Shown: positions 34,105-42,064, numbered from the stretch's first letter. The stretch is 43,671 nucleotides of DNA from Verrucomicrobiaceae bacterium (GCA_947440575.1 CANETF010000016.1:1-43671); one strand, 5' to 3'. Made by a program: numbers and translations. Notes: a model not told the origin generated them from the letters alone.

Positions 34105-35526
34105 ATGGACATTCCGTTCACCGTATCAGCCAGGCCTGACACAGGACTCTACAATGCCAAGCTAGGCATTTGGTTATTCCTGGCTTCTGAAGTCATGCTC
34201 TTTGGCGGCCTCTTTTCAGCCTACATCTTTTTGCGAGTGGGGGCGGATTATCATTGGCCCATTCATGAACTTCCGGTGCTGCCCGGCTTTGTGAATACCA
34301 TGGTGCTGATCGCATCTTCGGTGACGATTGTGATGGCGTGGGCATCGCTCAAATTGCGTCGGATTTTCCAATTCAAATTGTTCATGGCGATCACGGTGGC
34401 TTGCGCCGGGGTTTTCATGGTTTTGAAGGGATTTGAGTATAATGCGAAGTTTCACCACTACTCGGTGGAGCTGCAGGACGGCACGATTCTCACGGGGCAC
34501 TTGCCGCACGGGTATGAGATTCAATTTGGTGAAGCGTCGGAGTTGAGCCTGACGATCCAGAGTGAAAACGCGGCGATGGATGCGAATCCAGTGAGGTACG
34601 TTTTCCCTTATCTCGAGGGTGAGGCACCTGCGTTCAAACTGGCTGATGGGACTGAGATCCGGCTCGATAAGGCTGGTTTCAGCAAACTCCAAAAGGAGAC
34701 AGTAGCTGCGGCGCGTGAGAAGCTTGCGAAGCGGAAACAGGAGTTGATTGAGGCAGGAAAGAAGAGCGAAGCAGACGCACTCAACGTGGTGCCACCGACG
34801 ACGCTCAAGCTGACGGCGGCTGTACCGATGAAGTTCTCAGTGAAGCCCTCGAAGACTTTTGGTTACACGGCGGAGAGCATCACATTCAAAGATGGCACGG
34901 TTGTGAAGGGCAAGTTGCTCGATGATCGTATGACCCTTGAGGTGGATGGCGTTGACGCGCGTTCGGTGGCGGATAAGGAAAAGTCGCTGGCTTGGGACAA
35001 GAAGTATTTGGGAGACGACTGGAAGAAGGTCTTCATCGCCAATCGCGATCATGCGCAGCATGAGTTCAAAGAAAAGTATGGTGACGGCCGCGATCCATTG
35101 AAGAGCGCGACTTTGCAAAAGCACAGCTACTTCATGCACATTCATTCGACGACACGTTCGGACCATGCTCCAGAGGGGGCAGGGCACAGTGCTTCGAATG
35201 CGGCACCGGCGGCAGAGGGTGGGCATGGTGATGAGGCGCATGGTCACCATCCGACCGTGGTTTTGGACAAGAAGGACATCAGTTTCTTCTCCAATTTCAC
35301 GCCAAAATTGAACACCTACTACGCGATTTACTTCACTTTGACCGGCTTGCATGGTTTGCACGTGGTGGCTGGTGCGTTGGTGCTTGCTTGGTTTTGGTTG
35401 TGCAACGGTAAGTTGTTGAAGACCAACCCTGAGCATCTGGCGAACCGGGTGGAAGTCGGCGGTCTATTCTGGCACTTCGTTGACCTTGTTTGGATCTTCC
35501 TTTTCCCTCTCCTTTACCTCCTGTAA
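34105..35526 (+). CDS. coxC: Cytochrome c oxidase subunit III with a large periplasmic insertion
   Basis: A protein of 473 residues, whereas the five-helix form of this subunit is about 200. The first part has the standard helices (E29 in A-S-E-V-M-L-F, corresponding to the conserved subunit III glutamate) up to K-G-F-E-Y at about 108-112. The normal sequence resumes at F-T-P-K-L-N-T-Y-Y-A-I-Y-F-T-L-T-G-L-H-G-L-H-V near 398. Between them about 280 residues are inserted, expected on the periplasmic side: a beta-rich part, a charged coiled-coil-like segment (about 192-225), and a His-rich linker (about 353-382). This part looks like an in-frame domain addition. The oxidase core role is as for other CoxC proteins, stabilising subunit I. 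Confidence 0.93.
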   Translation: MDIPFTVSARPDTGLYNAKLGIWLFLASEVMLFGGLFSAYIFLRVGADYHWPIHELPVLPGFVNTMVLIASSVTIVMAWASLKLRRIFQFKLFMAITVACAGVFMVLKGFEYNAKFHHYSVELQDGTILTGHLPHGYEIQFGEASELSLTIQSENAAMDANPVRYVFPYLEGEAPAFKLADGTEIRLDKAGFSKLQKETVAAAREKLAKRKQELIEAGKKSEADALNVVPPTTLKLTAAVPMKFSVKPSKTFGYTAESITFKDGTVVKGKLLDDRMTLEVDGVDARSVADKEKSLAWDKKYLGDDWKKVFIANRDHAQHEFKEKYGDGRDPLKSATLQKHSYFMHIHSTTRSDHAPEGAGHSASNAAPAAEGGHGDEAHGHHPTVVLDKKDISFFSNFTPKLNTYYAIYFTLTGLHGLHVVAGALVLAWFWLCNGKLLKTNPEHLANRVEVGGLFWHFVDLVWIFLFPLLYLL

Positions 35527-35569
35527 CGAATCGGGGCTATCTCGCGAACCTTCTAATTCCCTTTACCTT

Positions 35570-35905
35570 ATGGCGGACAACCTCGAAGAAATTCAAAAGT
35601 CGATCAAGAAGTACATCATTATCGGTTCTTTGTTGATTGTGTTCACGATCATCACCGTGGGCCTCTCATACGTCGAGCTTCCGACGCATGGCATGAACAT
35701 CATGGTTGGCATGATTGTGGCGACCTTTAAGGCGGGCTTGGTGGCACTGATTTTCATGCACTTGAATCATGAGCGTTCCGTCATTTACAAGATTCTCGCG
35801 TTCACTTTTGTGTTCGCGATCGTGCTTTTCCTGCTGTTCCATTTCTCGCATGGTGACCCATTGGTGTTCAAAGATTTTGATGCCACCAGTGCCGTGACCC
35901 ACTGA
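35570..35905 (+). CDS. Cytochrome c oxidase subunit IV-like membrane protein
   Basis: A protein of 111 residues starting at the ATG at 35570, with three membrane helices (about 14-34, 43-63 and 70-92), H-G-M-N-I-M-V-G-M, a K-A-G-L-V-A-L-I-F-M-H-L-N-H-E motif and a His-rich end. This matches the prokaryotic oxidase subunit IV family (COX4-type). It is a small structural subunit, placed between subunits III and II in this operon. Confidence 0.85.
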   Translation: MADNLEEIQKSIKKYIIIGSLLIVFTIITVGLSYVELPTHGMNIMVGMIVATFKAGLVALIFMHLNHERSVIYKILAFTFVFAIVLFLLFHFSHGDPLVFKDFDATSAVTH

Positions 35906-35924
35906 TCGAGCGTATTTCATTGCG

Positions 35925-36134
35925 ATGTCGCTGAAGCACTTCCATCTCGTTTTTCTCTTTTTCGCCATCTTGTTTGACGCGGGTTTCTTTTTGTGGACGC
36001 GTCTGGCTCCTGATCAAGCAGCAGCGGCTGGGGCGTCGGGGTTAGGGGCTGTGGCGGGTTGGACTTGTTTGGGGCTATTGGCTTATGGGGTTTGGTATTT
36101 GTTCCGGAAGAGCCGCACGATAATCACTGAGTAA
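35925..36134 (+). CDS. Tiny two-helix membrane protein in the cox cluster
   Basis: A protein of 69 residues with two membrane helices (about 6-24 and 38-60) and a basic C-terminal end. I recognise no family. It is 19 bases after the subunit IV-like gene and 7 bases before the next small gene. Context makes it a candidate oxidase accessory protein, but sequence alone gives no function. Confidence 0.6.
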   Translation: MSLKHFHLVFLFFAILFDAGFFLWTRLAPDQAAAAGASGLGAVAGWTCLGLLAYGVWYLFRKSRTIITE

Positions 36135-36141
36135 TGATTTC

Positions 36142-36336
36142 ATGAACCTGCTATCCCTTCCCATTGCCTGCGCGACTTGCCTGCCTGATCCGAACAGTGC
36201 GGAAGCGAATGCTCAGGGTCTTGCGTTTTTGGTTATGTTGAGCGCATTGGCGCTGATTTTTTCGATTTTGTTCTACACTATCTTCAGTTTTGCCCGGCGC
36301 CAGCGGCAGTTTTCAGACGTGAGCAGCGCGGCGTAA
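36142..36336 (+). CDS. Tiny single-helix membrane protein in the cox cluster
   Basis: A protein of 64 residues: a short N-terminal part with C-A-T-C at residues 10-13, then one membrane helix (about 27-48) and a basic R-R-Q-R tail. The C-x-x-C is not followed by His, so it is not a heme site; it may lie within or near a signal-like region. No family is recognised. It lies between the other tiny gene and coxB (27-base gap). Confidence 0.5.
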   Translation: MNLLSLPIACATCLPDPNSAEANAQGLAFLVMLSALALIFSILFYTIFSFARRQRQFSDVSSAA

Positions 36337-36363
36337 CCCCCATTTCCCACCCCCACTTCAATT

Positions 36364-37173
36364 ATGCTTTCTAAAATCAACGAATGGATTGGTCAAACCC
36401 CGGTAGCCTCCGAACATGGAGAGTTGTTGGACCACATGCTGGGAGTTGTGCATTGGTTCATGCTGGCTCTTCTGATTGGATGGAGCATTTTCCTGGTGGT
36501 GTGCTTTTATCGTTTCCGGGCGAAGAAGAATGCCAAGGCGGATTACCATGGGGTGCGTGGACACGCCTCGACGCATGTGGAGATCGGGGTGGTGATTGTG
36601 GAGGCGATTTTGCTTCTGGGTTTTGCTTTCCCGCTATGGTCCCGCCAGGCGGACGACTATCCGGTTGGTCCTGAGGTGGTTCGGATGCGGGCGATGGGTG
36701 AGAAGTTTCTTTGGAACTTCCAATACCCAGGGGACGACAAGAATCTTGGCATTTGGAACCCGCGCCACGTCGTGGGTGGGAGCAACCCAGTCGGACGTGA
36801 CATGGCCGATCCAAACGGACAGGACGACTTTGTGAACCCTGGGACGATGAAGTTGCCTGTGGGGCGGCCTGTGATTGTGGATGTGGCAAGCAAAGACGTG
36901 ATTCACAATCTGGCCTTGGTGCCGATGCGTTCGGCTCAGGATGCGATTCCTGGGATGAAGGCGCACATGTGGTTCAAGCCGACTCAGATGGGCGCTTGGG
37001 ACATCATTTGCGGACAGCTTTGCGGTCCTGGCCATGCCCAAATGAAGGCACAGCTTGAGGTGGTGAGTGACAAGGACTATGAGGAGTGGGCGAAGGAGAT
37101 GTCGGCCACTGGAGCCAAGAAGGCGGCAGAGGGCAAGGCGCCTGCTGTGGCTGCGGCCGGTGGGGCGAAGTGA
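36364..37173 (+). CDS. coxB: Cytochrome c oxidase subunit II
   Basis: A protein of 269 residues with two membrane helices (about 28-48 and 74-92) and a cupredoxin domain carrying the CuA site: His 181 in V-I-H-N-L, then Cys 216, Cys 220, His 224 and Met 227 in C-G-Q-L-C-G-P-G-H-A-Q-M. It accepts electrons from the periplasmic carrier and passes them to subunit I. No cytochrome c domain is fused, so a separate carrier is needed. It is last of the oxidase subunits in the cluster, an unusual order (I, III, IV, small, small, II). Confidence 0.95.
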   Translation: MLSKINEWIGQTPVASEHGELLDHMLGVVHWFMLALLIGWSIFLVVCFYRFRAKKNAKADYHGVRGHASTHVEIGVVIVEAILLLGFAFPLWSRQADDYPVGPEVVRMRAMGEKFLWNFQYPGDDKNLGIWNPRHVVGGSNPVGRDMADPNGQDDFVNPGTMKLPVGRPVIVDVASKDVIHNLALVPMRSAQDAIPGMKAHMWFKPTQMGAWDIICGQLCGPGHAQMKAQLEVVSDKDYEEWAKEMSATGAKKAAEGKAPAVAAAGGAK

Positions 37174-37283
37174 GGCCTGTGCGGTTCTCGAAGGTTTTTG
37201 ATGGCCTCATGAGGTGAGGCTTCAAGGGAGTGTTCTTCGGGTCATCCCGGGAGCGGGCAGGCGCGTTATTTCTTCAAACCGAG

Positions 37284-38396
37284 ATGCAATCCAAACAAAA
37301 GACGTCCAAAGGGTTTCACGCCTGGTCTTTGCTCACGGTGTTGGTCGGGGTGGTGTTGATCTGGTGGGGGGCTGCGGTGACGACTGAGGATGTGGGCTTG
37401 TCGGTTCCGGACTGGCCGCTGGCGTTTGGGCGTGTGAATCCGGAGGGTTGGTGGAAGGTGCCAGCGATTTTCCTGGAGCATGGGCATCGGATTCTGGGGG
37501 CGACGATTGGGTTGCTGGTTTTGGTGATGTATCTTTGGGCGTTCTTCAAAGAGAGACCTCGACTGATTGAAGCTATTGGAGTGATTCTTGTGTCGTTGGG
37601 TTATTTGTATCTGGTGCGAGAGCAAGCGGTTGGGATTGCTGCGGTGATCGCTGGAATAGGCATGCTATGGCTGGTGCTGACGTGGATGGCCGCGCGGTGG
37701 TCGGCGCTTAGGGGGCTAGCGACTTTGGCTTTGATTCTGGTGGTGGTGCAGGCGTCGTTGGGGGGGCTTAGGGTGTTGAAGATGTCGGATCCGTTTGGGG
37801 TGCTGCATGGCACTCTGGGGCAGGTTTTCTTTTGTGTGCTGGTGTTGATCGCGTTCATGTCATCGTGGACGTGGAGGAACGGTCAGAGTGTGTTGAGAGG
37901 AGGGCAGGCGGTCTGGGCGCGGCTGACGAGCACGGTGCTGTTTTTGGCGGTGTTCGGGCAGTTGGTGATTGGGGCGATTTTGCGTCACACGCAGCGGGAT
38001 CATTTGGCGGCGTCGGATTTGATTTTCACGGGGGGGAGTTTCATTCCGCCGGTTTCGCCGCCGGATGTGTTTGTGCTGTTTTTGCACAAGTACTGGGGGG
38101 TGACGGTGGCGTTGTTGATGCTGGGCGTTGCGAGGTATGCAAGGACCTGGGTGGATGGGTCGTCGCCTGTTCGGTTCATTCCCCGGATTCTCACGGTTCT
38201 GCCGGTGCTGCAGGTAATCCTGGGGATTTCGGTGATTTTAACGGGCAAGAGTTTCTGGGTGACAAATTTTCATGTGATCAACGGGCTGGCGATGCTGGCG
38301 CTGACGTGCATGATGGCGGCGGCGGCCTGGGGTGGCGCGAAAAGTGTTGGCGATGTGGTTGAATCGGTGGCTGACAAAGAGGTGGTCACGGCTTAG
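37284..38396 (+). CDS. ctaA: Heme A synthase (CtaA/Cox15)
   Basis: A protein of 370 residues, about eight helices, that oxidises heme O to heme A for the aa3 oxidase. It shows the family D-W-P-L-A-F-G, E-H-G-H-R (His 66, 68), L-H-G-T-L-G-Q, L-H-K-Y-W and F-H-V-I-N-G-L positions, the four heme-contacting histidine regions. I chose the ATG at 37284; it is 110 bases after coxB, the largest gap in this part of the cluster, with a small hairpin at 37204-37220 that has no T tract. Confidence 0.92.
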   Translation: MQSKQKTSKGFHAWSLLTVLVGVVLIWWGAAVTTEDVGLSVPDWPLAFGRVNPEGWWKVPAIFLEHGHRILGATIGLLVLVMYLWAFFKERPRLIEAIGVILVSLGYLYLVREQAVGIAAVIAGIGMLWLVLTWMAARWSALRGLATLALILVVVQASLGGLRVLKMSDPFGVLHGTLGQVFFCVLVLIAFMSSWTWRNGQSVLRGGQAVWARLTSTVLFLAVFGQLVIGAILRHTQRDHLAASDLIFTGGSFIPPVSPPDVFVLFLHKYWGVTVALLMLGVARYARTWVDGSSPVRFIPRILTVLPVLQVILGISVILTGKSFWVTNFHVINGLAMLALTCMMAAAAWGGAKSVGDVVESVADKEVVTA

Positions 38397-38421
38397 AAGT
38401 GCCGGACCCAGCATTTCAACC

Positions 38422-39354
38422 ATGGATTCCTCTATTGACGCCACCACGACTCCGTCTCGATTGACGGCGGCGGATTTGATGGTGTTGACGAAGTTTCGGC
38501 TGAGCACGCTGGTGATTGTGACGACCTTTGTGGGGTTTTGGTTGAGGCGTGGGGAAGGTTGGAGTCTTGGGCTACTGCTGCACACGTTGTTGGGGAGCAC
38601 GCTGGCGGCTTTCGGCGCGGCGGTGTTCAATCAGTTGATGGAGATCGAGCCGGATTCGCGGATGAAGCGGACGGCGGACCGGCCGCTGCCGGCGGGTCGG
38701 ATCAGTCCTTCGGCGGCTTTTGGGATTGGATGGTTGTTGAGTGCGATGGCGTTGATTCATTTGGTGAAGATGGTGAACATTGAGGCCGCGGCGATCACGG
38801 CGCTGACTTTGGCGGTGTATCTTTTTGTGTACACGCCGTTGAAGAAGCAGTCGGCGGTGAACACGCTGGTGGGAGCGGTTTCGGGGGCGTTGCCGCCGTT
38901 GATCGGATGGGTGGGGGCGGCGGGTCAGCCGGGGCCGGATGATCCGTATTTTCGGTGGTCGCTGCTGGTGGAGCCTGGAGCGTTGTTTCTTTTTGCGTTG
39001 CTGTTTTTGTGGCAGTTGCCGCACTTTTTGGCGATCAATTGGATGTATCGCGACGAGTATTTGCGGGGTGGTTTTGTGATGCTGGCGAATGAGGATGAGC
39101 ATGGCCGGACGACTTCGACGCATGCGTTGGGTTATGCGGTGGCGATGGTGTTGCTGATGTTTTACCCGGTGTATGAGGGTTTGGTGGTGACAGCTTGGTT
39201 TCTGCCGTTTGCGCTGCTGCTGAGTGGGTGGCTTTGTTTGCTGGCGTGGCGGTTTTTTCAGAAGCCGGAGAGGCTGACGGCGCGTAAGTTGTTTTTCTGC
39301 ACGTTGGCTTATTTGCCTGGCTTGCTGTTGCTGGCCGCATTGACCTGGCGGTGA
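38422..39354 (+). CDS. ctaB: Protoheme IX farnesyltransferase (heme O synthase)
   Basis: A protein of 310 residues of the UbiA prenyltransferase superfamily, about nine helices. The first substrate motif runs N-Q-L-M-E-I-E-P-D-S-R-M-K-R-T with D78 and N70, followed by A-D-R-P-L-P. The second motif includes Y-T-P-L-K-K and G-A-V-S-G-A-L-P-P. It adds the farnesyl tail to heme B, providing heme O for CtaA. The start at 38422 is 25 bases after ctaA. Confidence 0.92.
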   Translation: MDSSIDATTTPSRLTAADLMVLTKFRLSTLVIVTTFVGFWLRRGEGWSLGLLLHTLLGSTLAAFGAAVFNQLMEIEPDSRMKRTADRPLPAGRISPSAAFGIGWLLSAMALIHLVKMVNIEAAAITALTLAVYLFVYTPLKKQSAVNTLVGAVSGALPPLIGWVGAAGQPGPDDPYFRWSLLVEPGALFLFALLFLWQLPHFLAINWMYRDEYLRGGFVMLANEDEHGRTTSTHALGYAVAMVLLMFYPVYEGLVVTAWFLPFALLLSGWLCLLAWRFFQKPERLTARKLFFCTLAYLPGLLLLAALTWR

Positions 39355-39373
39355 ATTTTGATGATTGAACGTG

Positions 39374-40099
39374 ATGTCTGAGACTCCCCCTGAAGCGCCA
39401 AGCATTCGTCCATGGACCCTATGGGTGCCGGTCATCATGATCGCTTTGGCTGGAGTGATTACTTACAACTGGCTGGTGTATCTGGAGAAGAAGTCGCGGG
39501 AAGAGGAGGCGGGGAGGCCGCCTTACATTCATCGGGCGGAGGGAGATTTGATTTTGACGGAACGGGATGGGCGGACGGTGCGGCTGAGTGAGTTGAGGGG
39601 GAAGGTGATTCTGGCGTCGTGGGTGTTCACGCGGTGTCCGAGAGGTTGTGCGGGGGTGGTGGGGAAGTTGAAGAAACTGGCTGAGGAGTATGCGGGGCGG
39701 GATGATGTGCACTTTATTTGCTTTGCGCTCGATCCGGAGGACACGCCGGCGATGATGTCGGCGTTTGCGGATCAGGTGGGGATTCCCAAGGTTGCACCTT
39801 TTTGGTTTGTGAATGGGGATGCGACGAAGATTGAGTCGTTCATGACGCGGCAATTGAAGTTCCGGCCGACGCAGGTGATGCCGGAGAAGGATAGGTTGTC
39901 GCCGGAGGACAAGTACATGCACGACTTGCGGGTGGTGTTGCTGGATCACTTGGGGAACGTGCGGCGGATGGCGGATTTGGTGAATGTGGATCCGGAAGTG
40001 GCGGGTTACTGGGACAAGCAACTGCGGCTGGACCTGGAGTATTTGTTCAAGGAGAAGGCGAAAGCTGAACGTGTAAAAACAAACGAGGTTAAACCATGA
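39374..40099 (+). CDS. SCO1/SenC family copper-binding protein
   Basis: A protein of 241 residues with one N-terminal membrane anchor (about 15-35) and a thioredoxin-like domain. C-P-R-G-C (Cys 88 and 92, the C-x3-C copper site) and His 183 in K-Y-M-H-D make the SCO copper-binding set. SCO proteins help build the CuA centre of subunit II. The ATG at 39374 is preferred to upstream weaker codons. The stop codon overlaps the next start (ATGA). Confidence 0.9.
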   Translation: MSETPPEAPSIRPWTLWVPVIMIALAGVITYNWLVYLEKKSREEEAGRPPYIHRAEGDLILTERDGRTVRLSELRGKVILASWVFTRCPRGCAGVVGKLKKLAEEYAGRDDVHFICFALDPEDTPAMMSAFADQVGIPKVAPFWFVNGDATKIESFMTRQLKFRPTQVMPEKDRLSPEDKYMHDLRVVLLDHLGNVRRMADLVNVDPEVAGYWDKQLRLDLEYLFKEKAKAERVKTNEVKP

Positions 40100-40530
40100 C
40101 TGTGACGGAACTGCCGGCGCTCAATGCCATTCTCAATAGCTATGCCACGGTGTTGATCATCGCCGGGTTGGCGGCGATCAAGATGAAGAAGCCGAAGGCC
40201 CATTCGGCTTTCATGTTTGCGGCGCTTGGGGTTTCGGTGGCGTTTTTGACGAGTTATCTGATTTATCACTACCACGTGGGGCACGTGGGATTTGCGGGTC
40301 AGGGGACGGTGCGGACGGTGTATTTCACGATCTTGATCTCGCATTTGATTTTGGCGATTGTGAACCTGCCGATGATCATTTTGACCGTGGTTCCGGCGTT
40401 GAGGCAGCGGTTTGATAAGCATCGGAAGCTGGCGAAGTTCACGGCTCCGATTTGGTTGTATGTGTCGATCACGGGGGTGATTGTGTATTTGATGTGTTAC
40501 CGGTGGTATGGGCCGCCGTTGGGGCTTTGA
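40096..40530 (+). CDS. DUF420 membrane protein (CtaM-like)
   Basis: A protein of 144 residues with four membrane helices and conserved histidines (H-Y-H near 58-60, H-V-G near 63). It belongs to the DUF420 family, which includes CtaM, needed for heme-copper oxidase activity in Firmicutes. It is the last gene of the oxidase cluster and is translationally coupled to the SCO gene. A second, broken copy of its 3' half lies at 41456-41866. Confidence 0.85.
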   Translation: MTVTELPALNAILNSYATVLIIAGLAAIKMKKPKAHSAFMFAALGVSVAFLTSYLIYHYHVGHVGFAGQGTVRTVYFTILISHLILAIVNLPMIILTVVPALRQRFDKHRKLAKFTAPIWLYVSITGVIVYLMCYRWYGPPLGL

Positions 40531-40642
40531 GATTGGGGGATTGGCTTATGCAGGGGAGCTTTGGCGCTCTGGACTTTGGAATCACGCCGCCGTGGGTCTG
40601 TGCCTTGGGTGAATTGGAGGGGGGATTGGATTAACAGCTCAG
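40287..40642. repeat. Direct repeat, copy 1 (DUF420 3' half and downstream)
   Basis: From codon 64 of the DUF420 gene to a GCTCAG that ends the repeat, this segment recurs at 41456-41966. Identity is very high across the gene part (only scattered substitutions) and lower but clear in the following 110 bases. The toxin gene's stop codon (40639-40641) lies within its last bases. Confidence 0.85.
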
Positions 40643-41046
40643 AGAAGTTCTTCTGCGAGCTGCGCCGGAGACATCACTTTCACACCCTGAATCGAAAGCC
40701 CGAAAAGCGCTCCAAAGTGGGTGCGGTCGCCCGTCACCAGATAGTCGCACCCTGAATGAATAGCAGCAGCCAAAACTGGCTTGTCTTTCTCGACCAACGG
40801 CAGGCCGCCCTCCAAGATCAAGTCACGTGGTCCGATAGGCTGGACTTGAAGTCGTGTCATGGTTGAGTCCAGCCAGGCAAGACCGGCAGGAGCCTTGGCG
40901 AGTAGATTGCGGCGCGCCTCTTCCAGCACGTAAGCGTCCACGCAGCAAGCATGGCCCGCTTCCAGGAGCAAGCTGAGCAACGCGCGAACGGCACCATCCG
41001 CTCGTGCTGCGGAAAACAGGATGTTCGCGTCGAGAAAGATGCGCAT
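40639..41046 (-). CDS. PIN-domain toxin
   Basis: A protein of 135 residues of the PIN RNase superfamily. It has the acidic set of the fold: Asp 6 in F-L-D-A-N, Glu 42/43, Asp 88 in K-D-K-P-V-L-A-A-A and Asp 101/107 in G-C-D-Y-L-V-T-G-D. It starts 6 bases after the AbrB-type antitoxin gene, the standard arrangement of a toxin-antitoxin pair. The likely action is RNA cleavage, blocked by the antitoxin. It lies exactly between the two direct repeats. Confidence 0.88.
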   Translation of the reverse strand: MRIFLDANILFSAARADGAVRALLSLLLEAGHACCVDAYVLEEARRNLLAKAPAGLAWLDSTMTRLQVQPIGPRDLILEGGLPLVEKDKPVLAAAIHSGCDYLVTGDRTHFGALFGLSIQGVKVMSPAQLAEELL

Positions 41047-41052
41047 TGCCGA

Positions 41053-41286
41053 TCAGAGCTTCTTCCGTTTGAGAACCTTGGCCAGAGCAGCCTCTTCGGA
41101 GTCGAATTCTTCGATGCGCTCGGGTGCGTAGAGTTCAACGGGGAGTGTCACTGTTGACCGCAGCAGGATGCCTTCGGGAGTCGTTTCGGCGATGAGGACA
41201 TCTTTGCCGCGGATCCCCAGAAGAGAGCGCATCTTGGCGGGCAGTGATACGACACCGCGATCTGTGACAGTTAGGGTAGCTTTCAT
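41053..41286 (-). CDS. AbrB/SpoVT-type antitoxin
   Basis: A protein of 77 residues starting at the ATG at 41286. The N-terminus has the swapped-hairpin DNA-binding signature T-V-T-D-R-G-V-V-S-L-P-A-K-M-R-x-L-L-G-I-x-x-G-D-like pattern (here G-K-D) of AbrB/MazE-type antitoxins. The acidic-to-basic C-terminus would bind the toxin. It is directly ahead of the PIN toxin gene, with which it should repress its own promoter. Confidence 0.85.
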   Translation of the reverse strand: MKATLTVTDRGVVSLPAKMRSLLGIRGKDVLIAETTPEGILLRSTVTLPVELYAPERIEEFDSEEAALAKVLKRKKL

Positions 41287-41307
41287 ACCGTCAAGAGTAG
41301 CAGAAAA

Positions 41308-41320
41308 GCAGAAAATCTGC
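41308..41320. promoter_or_regulatory. Palindrome, possible antitoxin operator
   Basis: GCAGA and TCTGC arms flank a 3-base centre, 22 bases before the antitoxin start codon. This is where an AbrB-type antitoxin would bind to repress the module. A weak -35/-10 pair (TTGCAG and TACTCT on the minus strand, 17-base spacing) spans it. Confidence 0.35.
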
Positions 41321-41455
41321 AAATGTAATTTCTATTGACCTGGCCCGCCGAGTCATTGTCTCGCCACACAGGGCATGCTCTGCCTGCGAAATCGTGCCTC
41401 GCATTCCCGCTCCCGCCTTGAAGATCGTTTCCTGATGCTTTGGAAGGCCGTTGAA

Positions 41456-41866
41456 GGGCTTTGCAGGGCAGGGGACGGTGCGGACGGTGTATTTCCCGAT
41501 CTTGATCACGCCTTTGATTTTGGCGATTGTGAACTTGCCGATGATTATTCTAGACCGACTCTCGAAATGCTTGTCACCTTGCCCAGCGGCGGAGCAGCCT
41601 CATTGGCTGCGTCAGCCGCTTGCCCGCTATGGATTTCATAGCGGGCTGCGCAACTTCCTTGCCACTGAGGCCGCTGCGCTCGCCGGATCAAAATGACCCT
41701 CTTTTCGAGAACCGGTCTAACGGTGATTCCGGCGTTGAGGCAGCGGTTTGACAAGCATCGGAAGCTGGCGAAATTCACGGCCCCGATTTGGTTGTATGTG
41801 TCGATCACGGGGGTGATTGTGTATTTGATGTGTTACCGGTGGTATGGGCCGCCGTTGGGGCTTTGA
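41456..41866 (+). pseudogene. Broken partial copy of the DUF420 gene
   Basis: Repeats the DUF420 gene from codon 64 to its stop at 41864-41866, but lacks the first half and a start codon and is split by the element at 41551-41719. Without that insertion the 21 bases around the junction align with no gap, so the copy was intact in this region before the insertion. It is a non-functional remnant produced by duplication of the end of the respiratory cluster. Confidence 0.85.
41551..41719. mobile_element. Snap-back MITE-like element at a TA target
   Basis: A 165-base insertion (41553-41717) flanked by TA on both sides. The inverted ends match in 14 of 17 bases (GACCGACTCTCGAAATG on the left; the right end reads GACCGGTTCTCGAAAAG on the opposite strand) and weaker pairing continues inward to a perfect 10-pair hairpin at 41622-41646, so the whole element can fold on itself. 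It codes for no protein. TA duplication is typical of IS630/Tc1-mariner transposases, so it is probably moved by such an enzyme encoded elsewhere. Confidence 0.75.
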
Positions 41867-41966
41867 GATGGTCTGGATTGGCTTTTGCGGGGGGCTTCGG
41901 CGCTTTAGACATGGGGGTTTACGCCGCCGTGGCTGACTGGGAGGGGGAATTGGAGTGATGGCTCAG

Positions 41967-42064
41967 TTATTGGATGTAAGACCCTCATTTTCAGTGGTTG
42001 GGGAGGGGTTATCGGTGGGAATGGTTTGAGATTGGTTGGCTAGGCGCTGGAAAATGTCTGGCAT
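41967..42064. other. Spacer between the direct repeat and the IS4-type element
   Basis: 98 bases with no gene, repeat or terminator that I can support. The IS left end begins at 42065. Confidence 0.4.

Larger units (their letters stand above)
41456..41966. repeat. Direct repeat, copy 2 (with inserted element)
   Basis: Matches 40287-40642 once the 167-base insertion is removed, including the post-gene sequence up to GCTCAG at 41961-41966. The two copies flank a toxin-antitoxin module of about 0.8 kb, so homologous recombination could delete it. Confidence 0.85.

Noticed and set aside
36169-36183. C-A-T-C in the tiny 64-codon protein as a heme site
   Set aside because: No His follows the second Cys, so it is not a C-x-x-C-H heme motif.
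37204-37220. A 6-pair hairpin between coxB and ctaA as a terminator
   Set aside because: Short stem with no following T tract; the following genes complete the oxidase pathway, so an operon end here is not supported.
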